This document shows, piece by piece, positions 1-8,729 of a DNA stretch of 49,803 nt. Positions within the stretch are counted from its first letter, which is position 1, and every line of letters begins with the position of its first letter. The stretch lies in the NCBI GenBank assembly GCA_051984675.1, contig JBPYFK010000114.1, positions 1 to 49,803 of the forward strand, written 5' to 3'. Made by a program: the position numbers and the translations under genes. Below the pieces are notes generated by a model. It did no database searches, was not told the origin of the DNA, and saw nothing but the letters and a program-made list of their open reading frames with translations. The stretch is from JBPYFK01 sp051984675. GTDB lineage: Bacteria; Actinomycetota; Actinomycetes; Mycobacteriales; Pseudonocardiaceae.

Positions 1-74
1 GTGGAGCTGAGGGGATTCGAACCCCTGACCCCTTGACTGCCAGTCAAGTGCGCTACCAGCTGCGCCACAGCCCC
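1..74 (-). tRNA. tRNA-Ala (anticodon GGC)
   Basis: Read on the minus strand this folds as a complete cloverleaf. The acceptor stem is GGGGCTG against CAGCTCC with one G-U pair, the T arm carries GGTTCGAATCC, and the anticodon stem CTTGA/TCAAG encloses the loop CTGGCAG with anticodon GGC. It therefore decodes GCC alanine codons. The discriminator A is followed by C at the window edge, so any encoded CCA is cut off. Confidence 0.95.
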
Positions 75-430
75 TGATTGCTTCGCGCTCCTGGGTTTGT
101 TACCCGTTCAGCGCGTGCCTGGATACAGTACAACAGCCGTTCGGGGCTTGAACGCGGGGGTGCCCCAGTCGGCGCTTCCGCTGGGCGCGGCGAGGTGTTA
201 GACGAGATGGTCGTGACCGTTACCGACGGCGGTACGCTGCGGCTGGTCGATCCCGACGCGGAGGACACCGATCCGACAGATAGCGTGATCTGCAACGGCG
301 GCGCCTTCGAGCGTTGGTGGATCTGTTGTTAACCGGTGGGACGTGCCGGCTGGCGCAGACGTCGATCCTCGGCACGGTGGGCTTTCGCGATCAAGCATGA
401 TCAGTAGCGGCACTACCCGTTCGGGCCGCT
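75..430. other. No supportable gene
   Basis: This stretch upstream of the tRNA gene holds only short open frames on both strands with no convincing ribosome binding site or family signature. Together with the ligase remnant that follows, it looks like eroded accessory sequence next to a tRNA gene. No integrase, attachment repeat or promoter could be made out. Confidence 0.5.
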
Positions 431-667
431 GCGACGGCGACGAGTGCGTACACAGGTAGTCAAAAGCGCCCCACTCGGATGTCCGCTCATGACCTCGATG
501 TTTGGGCTCAAGTGATGGCCCGGGCGTTGGGTGGGGCGAGTACGACCTACCACAGTACCGTCCATTCCGCTTACGGCTATGGGCTGTTCACGGGTGGGCT
601 CGGGGTGCACTACAGGGCGGTACGGCTGGGTGCCACGGTCCGTCCCGGCGTCTTCTGGCGCCACTAG
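431..667 (+). pseudogene. Phenylacetate-CoA ligase (PaaK) fragment
   Basis: The translated stretch contains DLDVWAQVMARALG and, further on, the very characteristic AYGYGLFTGGLGVHY followed by AVRLGATV. These match the core of phenylacetate-CoA ligase, an adenylating enzyme of phenylacetate catabolism of roughly 430 residues. Only about 60-70 residues survive. The segment that should carry the ATP-binding SSGTTGKPT motif is degraded (SQKRPTR), and a TAG ends the frame at 665-667. The same frame continues open to 836 with unrelated sequence. No start codon with a ribosome binding site is present. I read it as a decayed relic. Confidence 0.75.
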
Positions 668-819
668 CGCGACCCCTGCGTGGACGCGGCTCTGCTGGAA
701 GCGGATCTGGACCGGGCGTTGTGGGGCCGGCTTGGGCTGAGCTGCGCGATTCGGTATTGGAACAAGAACCAGTTACAAGCATCCTTCCGGGCGTGGAATG
801 ACACAGATGCGTCACGCGC

Positions 820-2202
820 TCAGCTGGCAGGTTCGTAGTGCGCCGGCAGTCCACGGGTACCGGTCGCTTGCAGGAACTCTCGCCTCGGGTCGTGGAGCTC
901 GCCGAGTGCCACGACCTGCCGGCGCAACGGAAGCTCCAGCAGCCAATCCACGATGATGCGACTCTTGCGGCTGAGCAGTGGCATCTTGGCCACGTGGTAC
1001 GCACGGTGCATGAGCCAGGCGGGCAGACCCTTGAGCTTCACCCCGTAGACCTCGGCTGCTCCGCGGAACACGCCTAACCCCGCGACCGAACCGGCGTACT
1101 TGTGCCGATAGTCGGTGAGCTCGTGGCCCCGCAGCAGGGCGATGATGTTGTCTGCCACCTTCCTTCCCTGGCGCACCGCATGCTGGGCCGAGGGACCGCA
1201 AAGCGCATTGGGGTCGTCGCTGGTCAGGTCCGGGACGGATGCACAGTCTCCAGCGGCGAACACCCCGGAGGTGCCACGGACCTGCAACTTCGCGGTGCAC
1301 ACAACGCGCCCCCGATCATCTCTGGGGAGGTCGCTGGTTTCCAGCATGGGATTCGGCTTCACACCGGCGGTCCACACGATGGTGTCGCTGTCAAACTCGT
1401 CCGAGTCGGAGACCACGACATGGCCGTCCTCCACGGACTCCACCGTGGTGTTCAGTTTCACTTCGATATTGCGTTCGAGGAGACACTGCCGGGTGTATTC
1501 GCCCATCTCCGCACTGACCTCGGGCATGATCCGGCTCATCGCTTCGACGAGCACCCACCGCATGTCCTCTGGCCCGATCGTGGCGTAGTTCCGGGTCGCG
1601 TATCGGGCCATGTCCTCCAGCTCAGCCAGCGCTTCGATCCCCGCATAGCCACCACCGATGAACACGAAGGTAAGCAACCTCCGCCGCAGCGACGGGTCCG
1701 AGGCGCTATCTGCGGCATCCAGCCGGGACAGTACGTGATTGCGCAGGTATATGGCTTCGCCGATGGTCTTGAACCCGACGCCTTGCTGGGCGAGGCCGGG
1801 GATGGGTAGGGCACGTGAGATCGAACCGGGGGCAACGAGAAGGACGTCGTAAGGCACCTGCTCCACGTTTCCGTTGGTCAACCGGGTGGTCAGCTCCCGA
1901 CGCGAGCTGTCGATCTTGGATACCTGGCCGGTGAGCACCTCGCAGCCGCGCAACGCTTCCCGCAGTGGCACAACGACGTGACGAGGTTCCACCGAGCCGG
2001 CGGCGGCCTCGGCAAGGAATGGCTGGTAGGTCATGTGCGGCTGGGCGTCGATGACGGTCACCGAAGCCTCATCAGGCGCGAGCCGGTGCCGCAGGCGTCG
2101 GGCCGCCGTCATTCCGACGTGCCCGCCGCCGAGCACGACGATGCGCGGTTGGTTCGTGCGCTGCCGTGGCAGCCGCGTTGGTATGCGAGGGACCTCAGGC
2201 AT
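820..2202 (-). CDS. ndh: Type II NADH dehydrogenase (NAD(P)/FAD-dependent oxidoreductase)
   Basis: A 460-residue flavoprotein of the NDH-2 family, which passes electrons from NADH to quinone at the inner face of the membrane without pumping protons. Two Rossmann signatures are visible: IVVLGGGHVGMTAARRL near the N-terminus for FAD and VFIGGGYAGIEALAEL mid-protein for NADH. FAAGDCA follows, the family's FAD-contacting motif. The C-terminal region is basic and amphipathic, as expected for peripheral membrane attachment. The start was placed at MPEVPRIP because GAGAGGAG lies about 9 bases upstream. The in-frame extension of 17 residues has no such site. The start overlaps the end of the DUF6158 gene by 8 bases, so the two are probably translationally coupled. 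Confidence 0.93.
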   Translation of the reverse strand: MPEVPRIPTRLPRQRTNQPRIVVLGGGHVGMTAARRLRHRLAPDEASVTVIDAQPHMTYQPFLAEAAAGSVEPRHVVVPLREALRGCEVLTGQVSKIDSSRRELTTRLTNGNVEQVPYDVLLVAPGSISRALPIPGLAQQGVGFKTIGEAIYLRNHVLSRLDAADSASDPSLRRRLLTFVFIGGGYAGIEALAELEDMARYATRNYATIGPEDMRWVLVEAMSRIMPEVSAEMGEYTRQCLLERNIEVKLNTTVESVEDGHVVVSDSDEFDSDTIVWTAGVKPNPMLETSDLPRDDRGRVVCTAKLQVRGTSGVFAAGDCASVPDLTSDDPNALCGPSAQHAVRQGRKVADNIIALLRGHELTDYRHKYAGSVAGLGVFRGAAEVYGVKLKGLPAWLMHRAYHVAKMPLLSRKSRIIVDWLLELPLRRQVVALGELHDPRREFLQATGTRGLPAHYEPAS

Positions 2203-2428
2203 GTTCGCTGACTCCTCTCGCTCCGGCGCGGGTGCGCCGCGGGTCAATTTCACGTTCCGGGTGCCTGCGCAGGTACTCCCTCTCCAGCGCAGTGGTGCGG
2301 ACGGTGTGCTCTTCCAATGCGTCCAGCGAGCCGTGTCGGAAGGTCTCGTTCCGCATCCGGTGCAGGTTCGCCAGCTCGCGCAGTAGATCGTCTTCAGCGA
2401 GCGCTCTCGGGTCGACTCCGTTGCCCAT
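2195..2428 (-). CDS. DUF6158 family small protein
   Basis: A 77-residue acidic/basic helical protein starting MGNGVDPRALAEDDLLREL and containing EREYLRRHPEREIDPRRTRAGAR, the pattern of the actinobacterial DUF6158 family, whose function is unknown. A GGGGGAG sits directly against the ATG, too close to be ideal. A GTG five codons upstream (2443) preceded by GAGGTGG is an alternative start. It overlaps ndh by 8 bases on the same strand, forming a two-gene unit. It has no membrane segment or cysteine. The real coding sequence is this short 3' part of a very long antisense open frame. Confidence 0.8.
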   Translation of the reverse strand: MGNGVDPRALAEDDLLRELANLHRMRNETFRHGSLDALEEHTVRTTALEREYLRRHPEREIDPRRTRAGARGVSEHA

Positions 2429-2567
2429 CTCTCCCCCGTTCACCGGCCACCTCACAAGGGTGACGCCACGCTCCAGCAGCTCACTCGTCGTAGTCACCGT
2501 GCATGCGGTTACCCCTTGCATAATTACCCAGGTCGGGGAGGTTGGACACGTCCAGCAGTCCAACGAA

Positions 2568-3410
2568 TCAGTCGAAGAGCTCCTCAACACGGCGTGCGTA
2601 CGCGGTAACGGGGTAGACCACGTCGAACCCGACTGCCTCCGCGAACCGCTGACCGCCGCCGCCTTCCTCGACCTGCCATGCCACCAGACGAGCCCCGCTC
2701 GCGCGCAGTTGTTCGACGAGTGCCGTGACCAGCGCGCGCCCGACTCCCCTGCGTCGGCGCCCCGCCCGCACCACAACGTGGTCCACCAAGGCGACACCGT
2801 GCTCGACAAACCCCATCGCGAAACCCGCCAGGCGTTCGGCGTTGTCAAGATCGTCCGAGACGAGAATCGCGCACCGCGCGTCGTCCGACCGGTGCCCGAT
2901 ATGCCGGGTAAGACGGGTCTGCCCGGACGCGGGTAGGTCCACATCGTCCGCGAACAGCGCAGCGATACCAGCGAGATCGGAATCCTCGACCGCGCGAGGC
3001 TCACCAGCGCCCCTGGGGCGAACCCGTTGCTGGTCACGACGGTGGAGGAGGACAACGTCCTCCTGAACCGCACGCCACCCGAAATCGTCGGCGAGGCCCT
3101 CGATCTCGTCGACCGTGGTCGGCGAGGCGTACAGGATCGCCTCCGCTCGACCGACGTCGGCGAACGTCTGCTCCAGCCAGCCGAGCGTCCTGGCCACCTC
3201 GCCCAGGGAACCCCATAGCCCGCACGCGTAGTTTCCGGCGGGTAGCGGGTTCTGCGTGTTGAGGACGACGCTGGCGGCGCCGACCTTGCCCACCCGGCCA
3301 TACCGGATCGACCCCGATGCCAACTGCGCGACCTCGACACGTCCTGCGAGTTCGCGGGCCTGCCGTGGGTCGAGTAGGTCCTCGTCGTCCGGGTCGTACA
3401 GGGGGTCCAC
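2568..3410 (-). CDS. GNAT family N-acetyltransferase
   Basis: A 280-residue protein whose C-terminal half is a GNAT acyltransferase domain. VDHVVVRAGRRRRGVGRALV carries the R/Q-x-x-G-x-G/A acetyl-CoA pyrophosphate loop, followed by the helix and a terminal YARRVEELFD. The N-terminal 150 residues form a second, weakly GNAT-like half, as in two-domain actinobacterial acetyltransferases, so the acetyl acceptor cannot be predicted. The start is GTG with no clear ribosome binding site. It lies 139 bases upstream of the DUF6158-ndh pair on the same strand and is divergent from the DUF885 gene. Confidence 0.82.
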   Translation of the reverse strand: MDPLYDPDDEDLLDPRQARELAGRVEVAQLASGSIRYGRVGKVGAASVVLNTQNPLPAGNYACGLWGSLGEVARTLGWLEQTFADVGRAEAILYASPTTVDEIEGLADDFGWRAVQEDVVLLHRRDQQRVRPRGAGEPRAVEDSDLAGIAALFADDVDLPASGQTRLTRHIGHRSDDARCAILVSDDLDNAERLAGFAMGFVEHGVALVDHVVVRAGRRRRGVGRALVTALVEQLRASGARLVAWQVEEGGGGQRFAEAVGFDVVYPVTAYARRVEELFD

Positions 3411-3499
3411 ACTGCCATTCTGGCTGTCTGGATGATTCTCGGGTCCAACCGGACACGGCAGTACCGAATCGGCCCATCATTCAGGTACCCCGCGCGACA

Positions 3500-5149
3500 A
3501 TGACGCCCGTGAACCAACCGAACCAGCTCGCTGACGAGCTCCTGACCGTCATGTTCGATTCCGATCCTGTCGCGTCCAGCCTCTACGGTTTCCGTGAGCG
3601 CGATGACCTGCTGCCGGACAACAGCGTGCATGCCGAACAGGTGTATCGGGCACGCGCTGAGGAGATTCGGGATCGCGCGGAGTCGTTGCGATCGGTGTCC
3701 GACCTCGAAGAGCGCCTGACTGTGGCGGTCGTGCGTGAGCAGGCTCAGGCGTTCATCGATCAGCTTGACGCCGCTCTCGTTGAGTACGTGATCACCGACA
3801 ACCTCTTCGCGCCAGCCGCGTCCCTCCTGCTGCAGCTGGCCCAGGTACCCATCACCGATGCTGGGCAGGCACGCAACTACCTCGCTCGACTCGCTGCGAT
3901 CCCGGATTACCTCAGCGCCCTGGCCCAGCGGCATCGAGACGGTGTCGCAGCCCGCCGGCTGCCGCTGGCGCACCTGACACGTGCCGCCGTCGACCACCTG
4001 GATCGCTACCTGTCCGCCCCCGAGTCCGACCCGCTGCGGGTCCAGCCGATGCCCGAAGGCGGCGAGGAGCGTGAACGGCTGTTGGACGAGGTTGTACGGC
4101 CAGCTTTCCGGGACTACCGCGACGTACTGGCGAACGAGATCGCGCCGCACGGCCGGCTGGAGAACGAGCCAGGCCTGTGCTGGCTTCCTGGCGGGGAGGA
4201 GACCTATCGCAAGCTCGCCCGCGGCTACACGACGACGGACCGGTCTCCGCAAGAGCTGCACCAGGCGGGGCTGGAGATCATCGAGCGTCTTCGAGAGGAG
4301 TTCGCCGAGGTCGGAAGCCGGGCCCTGGGCATCTCCGACTTCGCGGAGTTGCTGCACCGGCTGCGCACGGACCCAGCGTTCCGTTGGGATGACGCCGATC
4401 AGCTCATGGAGTCCGCGCGCACCGCCATCAGGCGTGCCGAGCAGGCCGCGCCCCGCTGGTTCGGCCAGCTGCCCGCCGAGCAGTGCGCGGTGCAACCGGT
4501 GCCCGCCGAGCAGGCTCCGGGAACGCCCCTGGCGTTCTACCTCCCTCCTGCCGCGGACGGTTCTCGCCCGGGCACGTACTTCGCCAACACCCACCGCGTC
4601 ACCGAACGGGACCGCTACATCAGCGAAGTCACGGCCTTCCATGAAGCGGTACCGGGCCATCACTTCCAGCTCAGCCTGGCTCAGGGGCTCACGGGCTTGC
4701 CGACGCTGCGGCAGCTGGTGCCTTTCACCGCGTACGCCGAGGGATGGGGTCTGTATTGCGAACGTCTCGCCGACGAGATGGGCCTGTACTCCGACGACGT
4801 CTCCCGCCTGGGCATGCTGTCGATGGACGCGGTACGCGCCTGCCGACTCGTCGTGGACTCGGGGCTGCACGCCCTCGGTTGGAGCCGCGAGAAAGCACTC
4901 GCATTCATGCGGAGCAACACCGCACTGGCCGATATCGACGTCCGGGCCGAGGTCGACCGCTACATCGCGCTGCCCGGACAAGCGTTGTCCTACATGGTTG
5001 GGCGACTGGAGATCCAGCGCCTCCGTGCCGACGCTGAACTGCGGCTGGGCGAGCGTTTCGACATTCGTGCCTTCCACGACACGGTTCTGGGCCACGGCGC
5101 GCTTCCACTGTCCACTCTGGATGATGTCGTGACGGAAGCACTGCGGTGA
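3500..5149 (+). CDS. DUF885 family putative zinc metallopeptidase
   Basis: A 549-residue protein of the DUF885 family. The signature TAFHEAVPGHHFQLSLAQ places an HE-x5-HH-type zinc motif at residues 381-388. AYAEGWGLYCERLADEMGLY follows about 40 residues later and supplies the downstream Glu typical of gluzincin-like folds. PGQALSYMVGRLEIQRLR near the C-terminus is also conserved in the family. No signal peptide is present, so it is predicted cytoplasmic. The substrate is unknown, and peptidase activity is inferred from the motif. The start ATG was chosen because homologues begin just ahead of LADELL. A GTG three codons later is possible and neither has a strong ribosome binding site. Confidence 0.85.
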   Translation: MTPVNQPNQLADELLTVMFDSDPVASSLYGFRERDDLLPDNSVHAEQVYRARAEEIRDRAESLRSVSDLEERLTVAVVREQAQAFIDQLDAALVEYVITDNLFAPAASLLLQLAQVPITDAGQARNYLARLAAIPDYLSALAQRHRDGVAARRLPLAHLTRAAVDHLDRYLSAPESDPLRVQPMPEGGEERERLLDEVVRPAFRDYRDVLANEIAPHGRLENEPGLCWLPGGEETYRKLARGYTTTDRSPQELHQAGLEIIERLREEFAEVGSRALGISDFAELLHRLRTDPAFRWDDADQLMESARTAIRRAEQAAPRWFGQLPAEQCAVQPVPAEQAPGTPLAFYLPPAADGSRPGTYFANTHRVTERDRYISEVTAFHEAVPGHHFQLSLAQGLTGLPTLRQLVPFTAYAEGWGLYCERLADEMGLYSDDVSRLGMLSMDAVRACRLVVDSGLHALGWSREKALAFMRSNTALADIDVRAEVDRYIALPGQALSYMVGRLEIQRLRADAELRLGERFDIRAFHDTVLGHGALPLSTLDDVVTEALR

Positions 5150-5261
5150 GCGGGTGCACATGACTACCTCCGTGAGTGATCCTCGTGGTCGGTCCTCGTG
5201 ATCGGTCTTGTGATCAGCCAGGCTTCGAGGATCGCTTCGCCAGGGCAGCGGGCGCCTCGGT

Positions 5262-5289
5262 CATTCGGCCAGAAAAGAATGGCCGAATG
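5262..5289. terminator. Perfect inverted repeat after the DUF885 gene
   Basis: CATTCGGCCA and TGGCCGAATG form a 10-bp perfect stem around the A-rich loop GAAAAGAA, 113 bases past the DUF885 stop and 100 bases before the HIT gene. No T-run follows, so it could end transcription without a classical U-tract or serve as an operator for the HIT gene. Confidence 0.4.
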
Positions 5290-5316
5290 GCCAATCCGTG
5301 ACCGCCCGGTTCTCGC

Positions 5317-5329
5317 GTACGATCCGTAC
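5317..5329 (+). promoter_or_regulatory. Palindrome GTACG-N3-CGTAC upstream of the HIT gene
   Basis: A short perfect dyad, GTACGATCCGTAC, lies 60 bases upstream of the HIT start, in the position of a promoter or operator. The binding protein is unknown. Confidence 0.3.
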
Positions 5330-5388
5330 AGAGCGCCGGATGGCGATCAGGACGGTCGAGACGAGCACGACAGTGAGGAGGTGACACC

Positions 5389-5745
5389 GTGACGGATACG
5401 GCTGCCGCCTGCCTGTTCTGCAAGATCGTGACCGGTGACGTGCCGGCGTCGATCGTGCGGGAAACAGCGAACACCCTGGCTTTCCGGGACATCAACCCGC
5501 AGTCGCCCACCCACGTGCTGGTCATCCCGAAGGCCCATCACGAGAACGTCGCCGCGATGGAGAAGGCTGACGGCAACCTGGTGACGGAGGTCATCAGCGA
5601 GGCCCATCAGGTCGCGGTCGACGAAGGCGTCGCCGACTCCGGTTACCGCCTGGTGTTCAACACCGGTAGTGAAGGCGGCCAGACGGTCTTCCACGTGCAC
5701 TGCCATGTGCTTGGTGGCAGACCGATGACCTGGCCGCCCGGATGA
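5389..5745 (+). CDS. HIT family nucleotide-binding hydrolase
   Basis: A 118-residue histidine-triad protein. The N-terminus has the zinc-type CLFCKIV with VRE and LAFRDINPQSPTHVLVIPKAH after it, and the C-terminus carries the catalytic triad HVHCHVLGG at residues 102-110. Members hydrolyse purine nucleotide phosphoramidates or related dinucleotides. The start is GTG with GAGGAGG about 8 bases upstream. Length and order match the HinT/PKCI-like branch. It appears monocistronic and converges with the wax ester synthase gene. Confidence 0.93.
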   Translation: MTDTAAACLFCKIVTGDVPASIVRETANTLAFRDINPQSPTHVLVIPKAHHENVAAMEKADGNLVTEVISEAHQVAVDEGVADSGYRLVFNTGSEGGQTVFHVHCHVLGGRPMTWPPG

Positions 5746-5813
5746 CAACGCTCCGCCGAACGCGGATGCGGTCCGGGTGAGGGCGGGACAGGACGCGGCG
5801 AATGAGTGAAGCG

Positions 5814-5837
5814 CCCGCTGACAGCGAGTTCAGCGGG
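5814..5837. terminator. Hairpin between convergent genes
   Basis: CCCGCTGA and TCAGCGGG form an 8-bp stem with an 8-base loop midway between the HIT stop and the stop of the convergent acyltransferase gene. There is no T-run. Its place between tail-to-tail genes suggests a bidirectional terminator. Confidence 0.4.
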
Positions 5838-5882
5838 TGCAGAGTCGGCTCAACAGTCCGCCACTACGCGCAGGATGGCGCC

Positions 5883-7235
5883 TCACCCGCTGAGCTCGGT
5901 TAGTGCATACGGCAGTGCCTGGCTGAGCTTTTCCATGTCCGGCAAGGCTTCGCGCTGCGCATGGAGTCCGATATGGACGGTGTCCCGGTAGCTCGACGCG
6001 GCGATCGCCAGCACATGCCCGGAGGCGACCGGCACGAGCGGGTAGATCTCGCACATCTCGGCACCGTCCAGGCTCACCGGTATGTCGGGTAGCGGAACGT
6101 TCGTGATCACGGTGTCGAACAGCATCGGAGCGGCGTGTCCAGCGACCGGCGCGGCGAGCCGATGGACCAGGGACGGCACCTGGCCTGCCAGCACCGAAAG
6201 AGCACCGGGACCGCGTCCCGGCCCTGCCTGCTTGTTGCGATCCATCGCCGCGCGGATCAGCTCCAGCCGACGCACCGGGTCGGCCTCGCCGACTGGCAGA
6301 TCACACAGGTAGCCGGAGAGCTGGTTACCGTCGTGGGACCCGCCGGATCGCGGTCGCCTGCTGACCGGGACCAACGCGCGCAACGTCAGGTCCTCGACGG
6401 GATGTCCGCGCGTGTCGAGCCATCGGCGGAGCGCTCCGGTCACGATGGTCAGGACGAGGTCGTTGACGGTGCCACCGTGACGACGGCGGACCCGCTGCAG
6501 CTCCCGCAACTCCAGGGGAAGCAGCTCCACCCTTCGGGGAGCGGAAGGAGCCGTGACCATCGACGGGGCCGGGACGCCCAGGCGGACATTCCGGGCGACG
6601 GATGCGGCGATATCGAGCATCTGGCTGCCCTGGTGCGCGACGTGAGAGAGTCCCGCAGCCGCGTCCGTGGCGGCCTCCAGCCACCGCTCTGGCTTCGTGA
6701 TCAGGTTCAAGGCCGCTTGCGCGGCGGTGGATAGCCCGGTCGGGGAGCCGCTGGGCACCCCGGACCCGTGCTGCGGTGCACAGCCGTCCAGCAGCCCGAG
6801 GCCGATCCCGACCGCCCCAGCGCCATCCGCGAGGGCGTGGTGCAGCTTGATCAGCAACGCGAACCGATCGTCCCGCAGCCCGGTGATCACGTGCAGTTCC
6901 CACAGCGGACGAGTCACGTCCAACGGATCGGCCATGAGCCGGGCGACCAGCGCAGCCAGTTCGTCCCGCCCGCCTGGAGGGTTGAGCTGATGCGCGTGCA
7001 CATGATCGCCGGCGAGGAATTCTGGAGCCTCCTCCCAGACCGCCCCCAGCCAGGACACCCGCACCCGCTGCCGCAACAGCGCCAGCCGTTGAGCCCGATC
7101 GGCGAGCAGCTTCGCCAGGCGAACCGGGTCCGGCCGCCGAGCCGGGCCGAAGACGCCAACCGCACCCATGTGCATGGGGGCGGTGTGCTCCAGGCACAAG
7201 AACGCCGTGTCTATTCCGCTGAGACGTTGCGCCAT
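5883..7235 (-). CDS. Wax ester synthase/diacylglycerol acyltransferase (WS/DGAT)
   Basis: A 450-residue bifunctional acyltransferase of the actinobacterial Tgs/Ws family, which makes triacylglycerol or wax esters from acyl-CoA. It begins MAQRLSGIDTAFLCLE as in the family. The catalytic HH-x3-DG motif is HHALADG at residues 132-138, after PLWELHVI, and the second conserved block VVTNVPLP-like element is VITNVPLPDIP. No signal or membrane segment is seen; these enzymes sit at the lipid droplet or membrane surface. AAGGAGAG lies a few bases before the chosen ATG, which rules out the longer in-frame extension. It is a single gene in the minus direction. Confidence 0.92.
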   Translation of the reverse strand: MAQRLSGIDTAFLCLEHTAPMHMGAVGVFGPARRPDPVRLAKLLADRAQRLALLRQRVRVSWLGAVWEEAPEFLAGDHVHAHQLNPPGGRDELAALVARLMADPLDVTRPLWELHVITGLRDDRFALLIKLHHALADGAGAVGIGLGLLDGCAPQHGSGVPSGSPTGLSTAAQAALNLITKPERWLEAATDAAAGLSHVAHQGSQMLDIAASVARNVRLGVPAPSMVTAPSAPRRVELLPLELRELQRVRRRHGGTVNDLVLTIVTGALRRWLDTRGHPVEDLTLRALVPVSRRPRSGGSHDGNQLSGYLCDLPVGEADPVRRLELIRAAMDRNKQAGPGRGPGALSVLAGQVPSLVHRLAAPVAGHAAPMLFDTVITNVPLPDIPVSLDGAEMCEIYPLVPVASGHVLAIAASSYRDTVHIGLHAQREALPDMEKLSQALPYALTELSG

Positions 7236-7444
7236 CGCTCTCCTTCGACGTGCGCGGGCGCGCGATGTCACGGCCCGGAGCCCGTCGGCTGGGCACGCAC
7301 CTTTCCGCCGCACTTTCGAAGAATCTTTCCCGCCGAATGGAGGGTCGGCCACCGCCATCACCGCAATATCACCGCAACGAGTGATCAGCGCAGCCTCTCG
7401 TCGCACGTTCGAGCGAGGTCAGGCGGGCTCACGGTCGGCCGCGA

Positions 7445-7855
7445 TCATGAGGTCTTGGCGGAATGGTCACCAGCGGAACGTTGTGCGATGACCGAGCCGA
7501 CGCCGATCGCCGCCGCGACCGGCCACTCGATCACCGAGAGCGCGGCCAGCAGGCCGAGGCCAGCGAAGTAAGCCATTTGCTCACGTGGCGGCAGCTTTTC
7601 CCGCACAGCATTCACCGCGCCGGTCACGTTCTCCCGGCCGAACTCGGGCAGATGCACCTCCGGCCGGCGGAACTGGGCGGTGACGAACGGCAGGTTGACA
7701 GTCGCGGTCTGCGGGCTGCGCTTGGCGGTAGTCGCGGTGGTGCTCTTGGACGTCGCAGCCGTGGTTTTCGCTTTCCCGCCTTGCCGGCTCGCCGAGGCTC
7801 GCGCACTCGAGGATCTGGTGGATCTTGTTTTTGCCTTCTGAGTTGTCGTGGCCAC
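7445..7855 (-). CDS. Small Ala/Thr/Lys-rich protein with C-terminal hydrophobic segment
   Basis: A 136-residue protein. Residues 1-55 are a low-complexity basic stretch of Thr, Ala, Ser and Lys that recalls DNA- or surface-binding tails. A middle part contains the repeated idea PFVTAQFRRPEVHLPEFGRENV, and a hydrophobic hairpin FAGLGLLAALSVIEWPVAAAIGVGSVIA closes it. It is probably anchored in the membrane by one or two helices. The start is GTG with GGAGGAGGG 3-6 bases upstream. I do not recognise a characterised family. It stands alone between the WS/DGAT gene and the Pro/Thr protein. Confidence 0.7.
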   Translation of the reverse strand: MATTTQKAKTRSTRSSSARASASRQGGKAKTTAATSKSTTATTAKRSPQTATVNLPFVTAQFRRPEVHLPEFGRENVTGAVNAVREKLPPREQMAYFAGLGLLAALSVIEWPVAAAIGVGSVIAQRSAGDHSAKTS

Positions 7856-7955
7856 GGTCCCTCCTCCGAACAAGCCCACAGCGTAAGACTCAAGTGTACG
7901 GCGGGTGGCGGTATGTGAGCCCGCAGAAGGAGTACGCATCCGCCAGGTGTGGTGA

Positions 7956-8729
7956 TCAGCGGTGCGCTGTGCGTCCTGCCGCGCCGCCGGCGCCCAGTGC
8001 GATCAACAGCACCACCAGCTCCCACCGTCGCTGGGTGGTCTTCAGCTTGTCGCGCGCCGCGCGCTCAGCCGACGTGCGGTCCGGCACAGCCTGCGGCGAG
8101 GGACCAGCAGGGGCTGGAGGCGGCATTGGCCGCAGGAGAGGCGGCGCCGGAGGTCTGGCCATTGGCGCGGGTGGCCGGGCCGGCGGCGGAGGCGGGGGTA
8201 TGGGAGCAGGAGGCGCCGCATGCGAAATGCTGGTCGGGGGTAGCGGTGGCTCGCTCGGCGCCGGCGGACGAGGTGGTGGCGGTGGGGCGGGTGGGGCCGG
8301 TGTTGGTGGAGCCGGCCGGGTTGGCGGTTCCGTCGTGGGCGGTTCCGTCGTGGGCGGTTCGGTCGTGGGCGGTTCGGTCGTGGGCGGTTCCGTCGTCGGT
8401 GGTTCCGTCGTCGGTGGTTTCGTCGTCGGTGGTTTCGTCGTCGGTGGTTCCGTCGTCGGTGGTTCCGTCGTCGAAGGTGATGTCGGGGGTTCCATGGAGG
8501 TCGGCGGGCAGGGTGGTCGGTGTGGCGGCCCGTGTCCCGGCTTCGTGCGCTGGGACGAGGGCTCGCTGGACGTCGGCGAGCCAGCGCGAGCCGCAGGCGC
8601 GACCGCGGAACCAGTCGCCGTCGAAGCGACCGGTACAGACAACGCGAGCAGCACTACCGCGAAGACCAGCCCCGGGATAACGAAACCTGGCGGCGTCTTA
8701 GCCAGGCGCGATGGTCTGATCTTCATCAT
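7956..8729 (-). CDS. Secreted Pro/Thr-repeat surface protein with C-terminal membrane anchor
   Basis: A 257-residue protein. An N-terminal signal-like helix (PGFVIPGLVFAVVLLALSVP then VASTATG) leads into an extended region with ten tandem TTEPP/TTKPP pentapeptides and then Pro/Ala runs. It ends in a basic stretch and the helix WELVVLLIALGAGGAAG. Such a layout suggests a wall-spanning stalk that could be O-glycosylated on Thr. This is inference. Its ATG overlaps the stop of the DUF4239 gene by 4 bases (ATGA), so the two are coupled. A second ATG directly follows. The opposite strand is also open over this region, but only as a shadow of the repeat. Confidence 0.75.
   Translation of the reverse strand: MMKIRPSRLAKTPPGFVIPGLVFAVVLLALSVPVASTATGSAVAPAARAGSPTSSEPSSQRTKPGHGPPHRPPCPPTSMEPPTSPSTTEPPTTEPPTTKPPTTKPPTTEPPTTEPPTTEPPTTEPPTTEPPTTEPPTRPAPPTPAPPAPPPPPRPPAPSEPPLPPTSISHAAPPAPIPPPPPPARPPAPMARPPAPPLLRPMPPPAPAGPSPQAVPDRTSAERAARDKLKTTQRRWELVVLLIALGAGGAAGRTAHR
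8323..8475 (-). repeat. Tandem 15-bp repeat encoding TTEPP
   Basis: Ten consecutive 15-base units, differing only by third-position changes and two Glu-to-Lys swaps, encode the Pro/Thr stalk. Near identity in blocks points to recent slippage or unequal exchange, so copy number may vary between strains. Confidence 0.9.

Noticed and set aside
2429..5161. Very long minus-strand frame (988 codons) over the DUF885 and GNAT region
   Set aside because: Antisense shadow of the GC-rich DUF885 gene. Only its last 77 codons (DUF6158) have family signatures and a start next to ndh.
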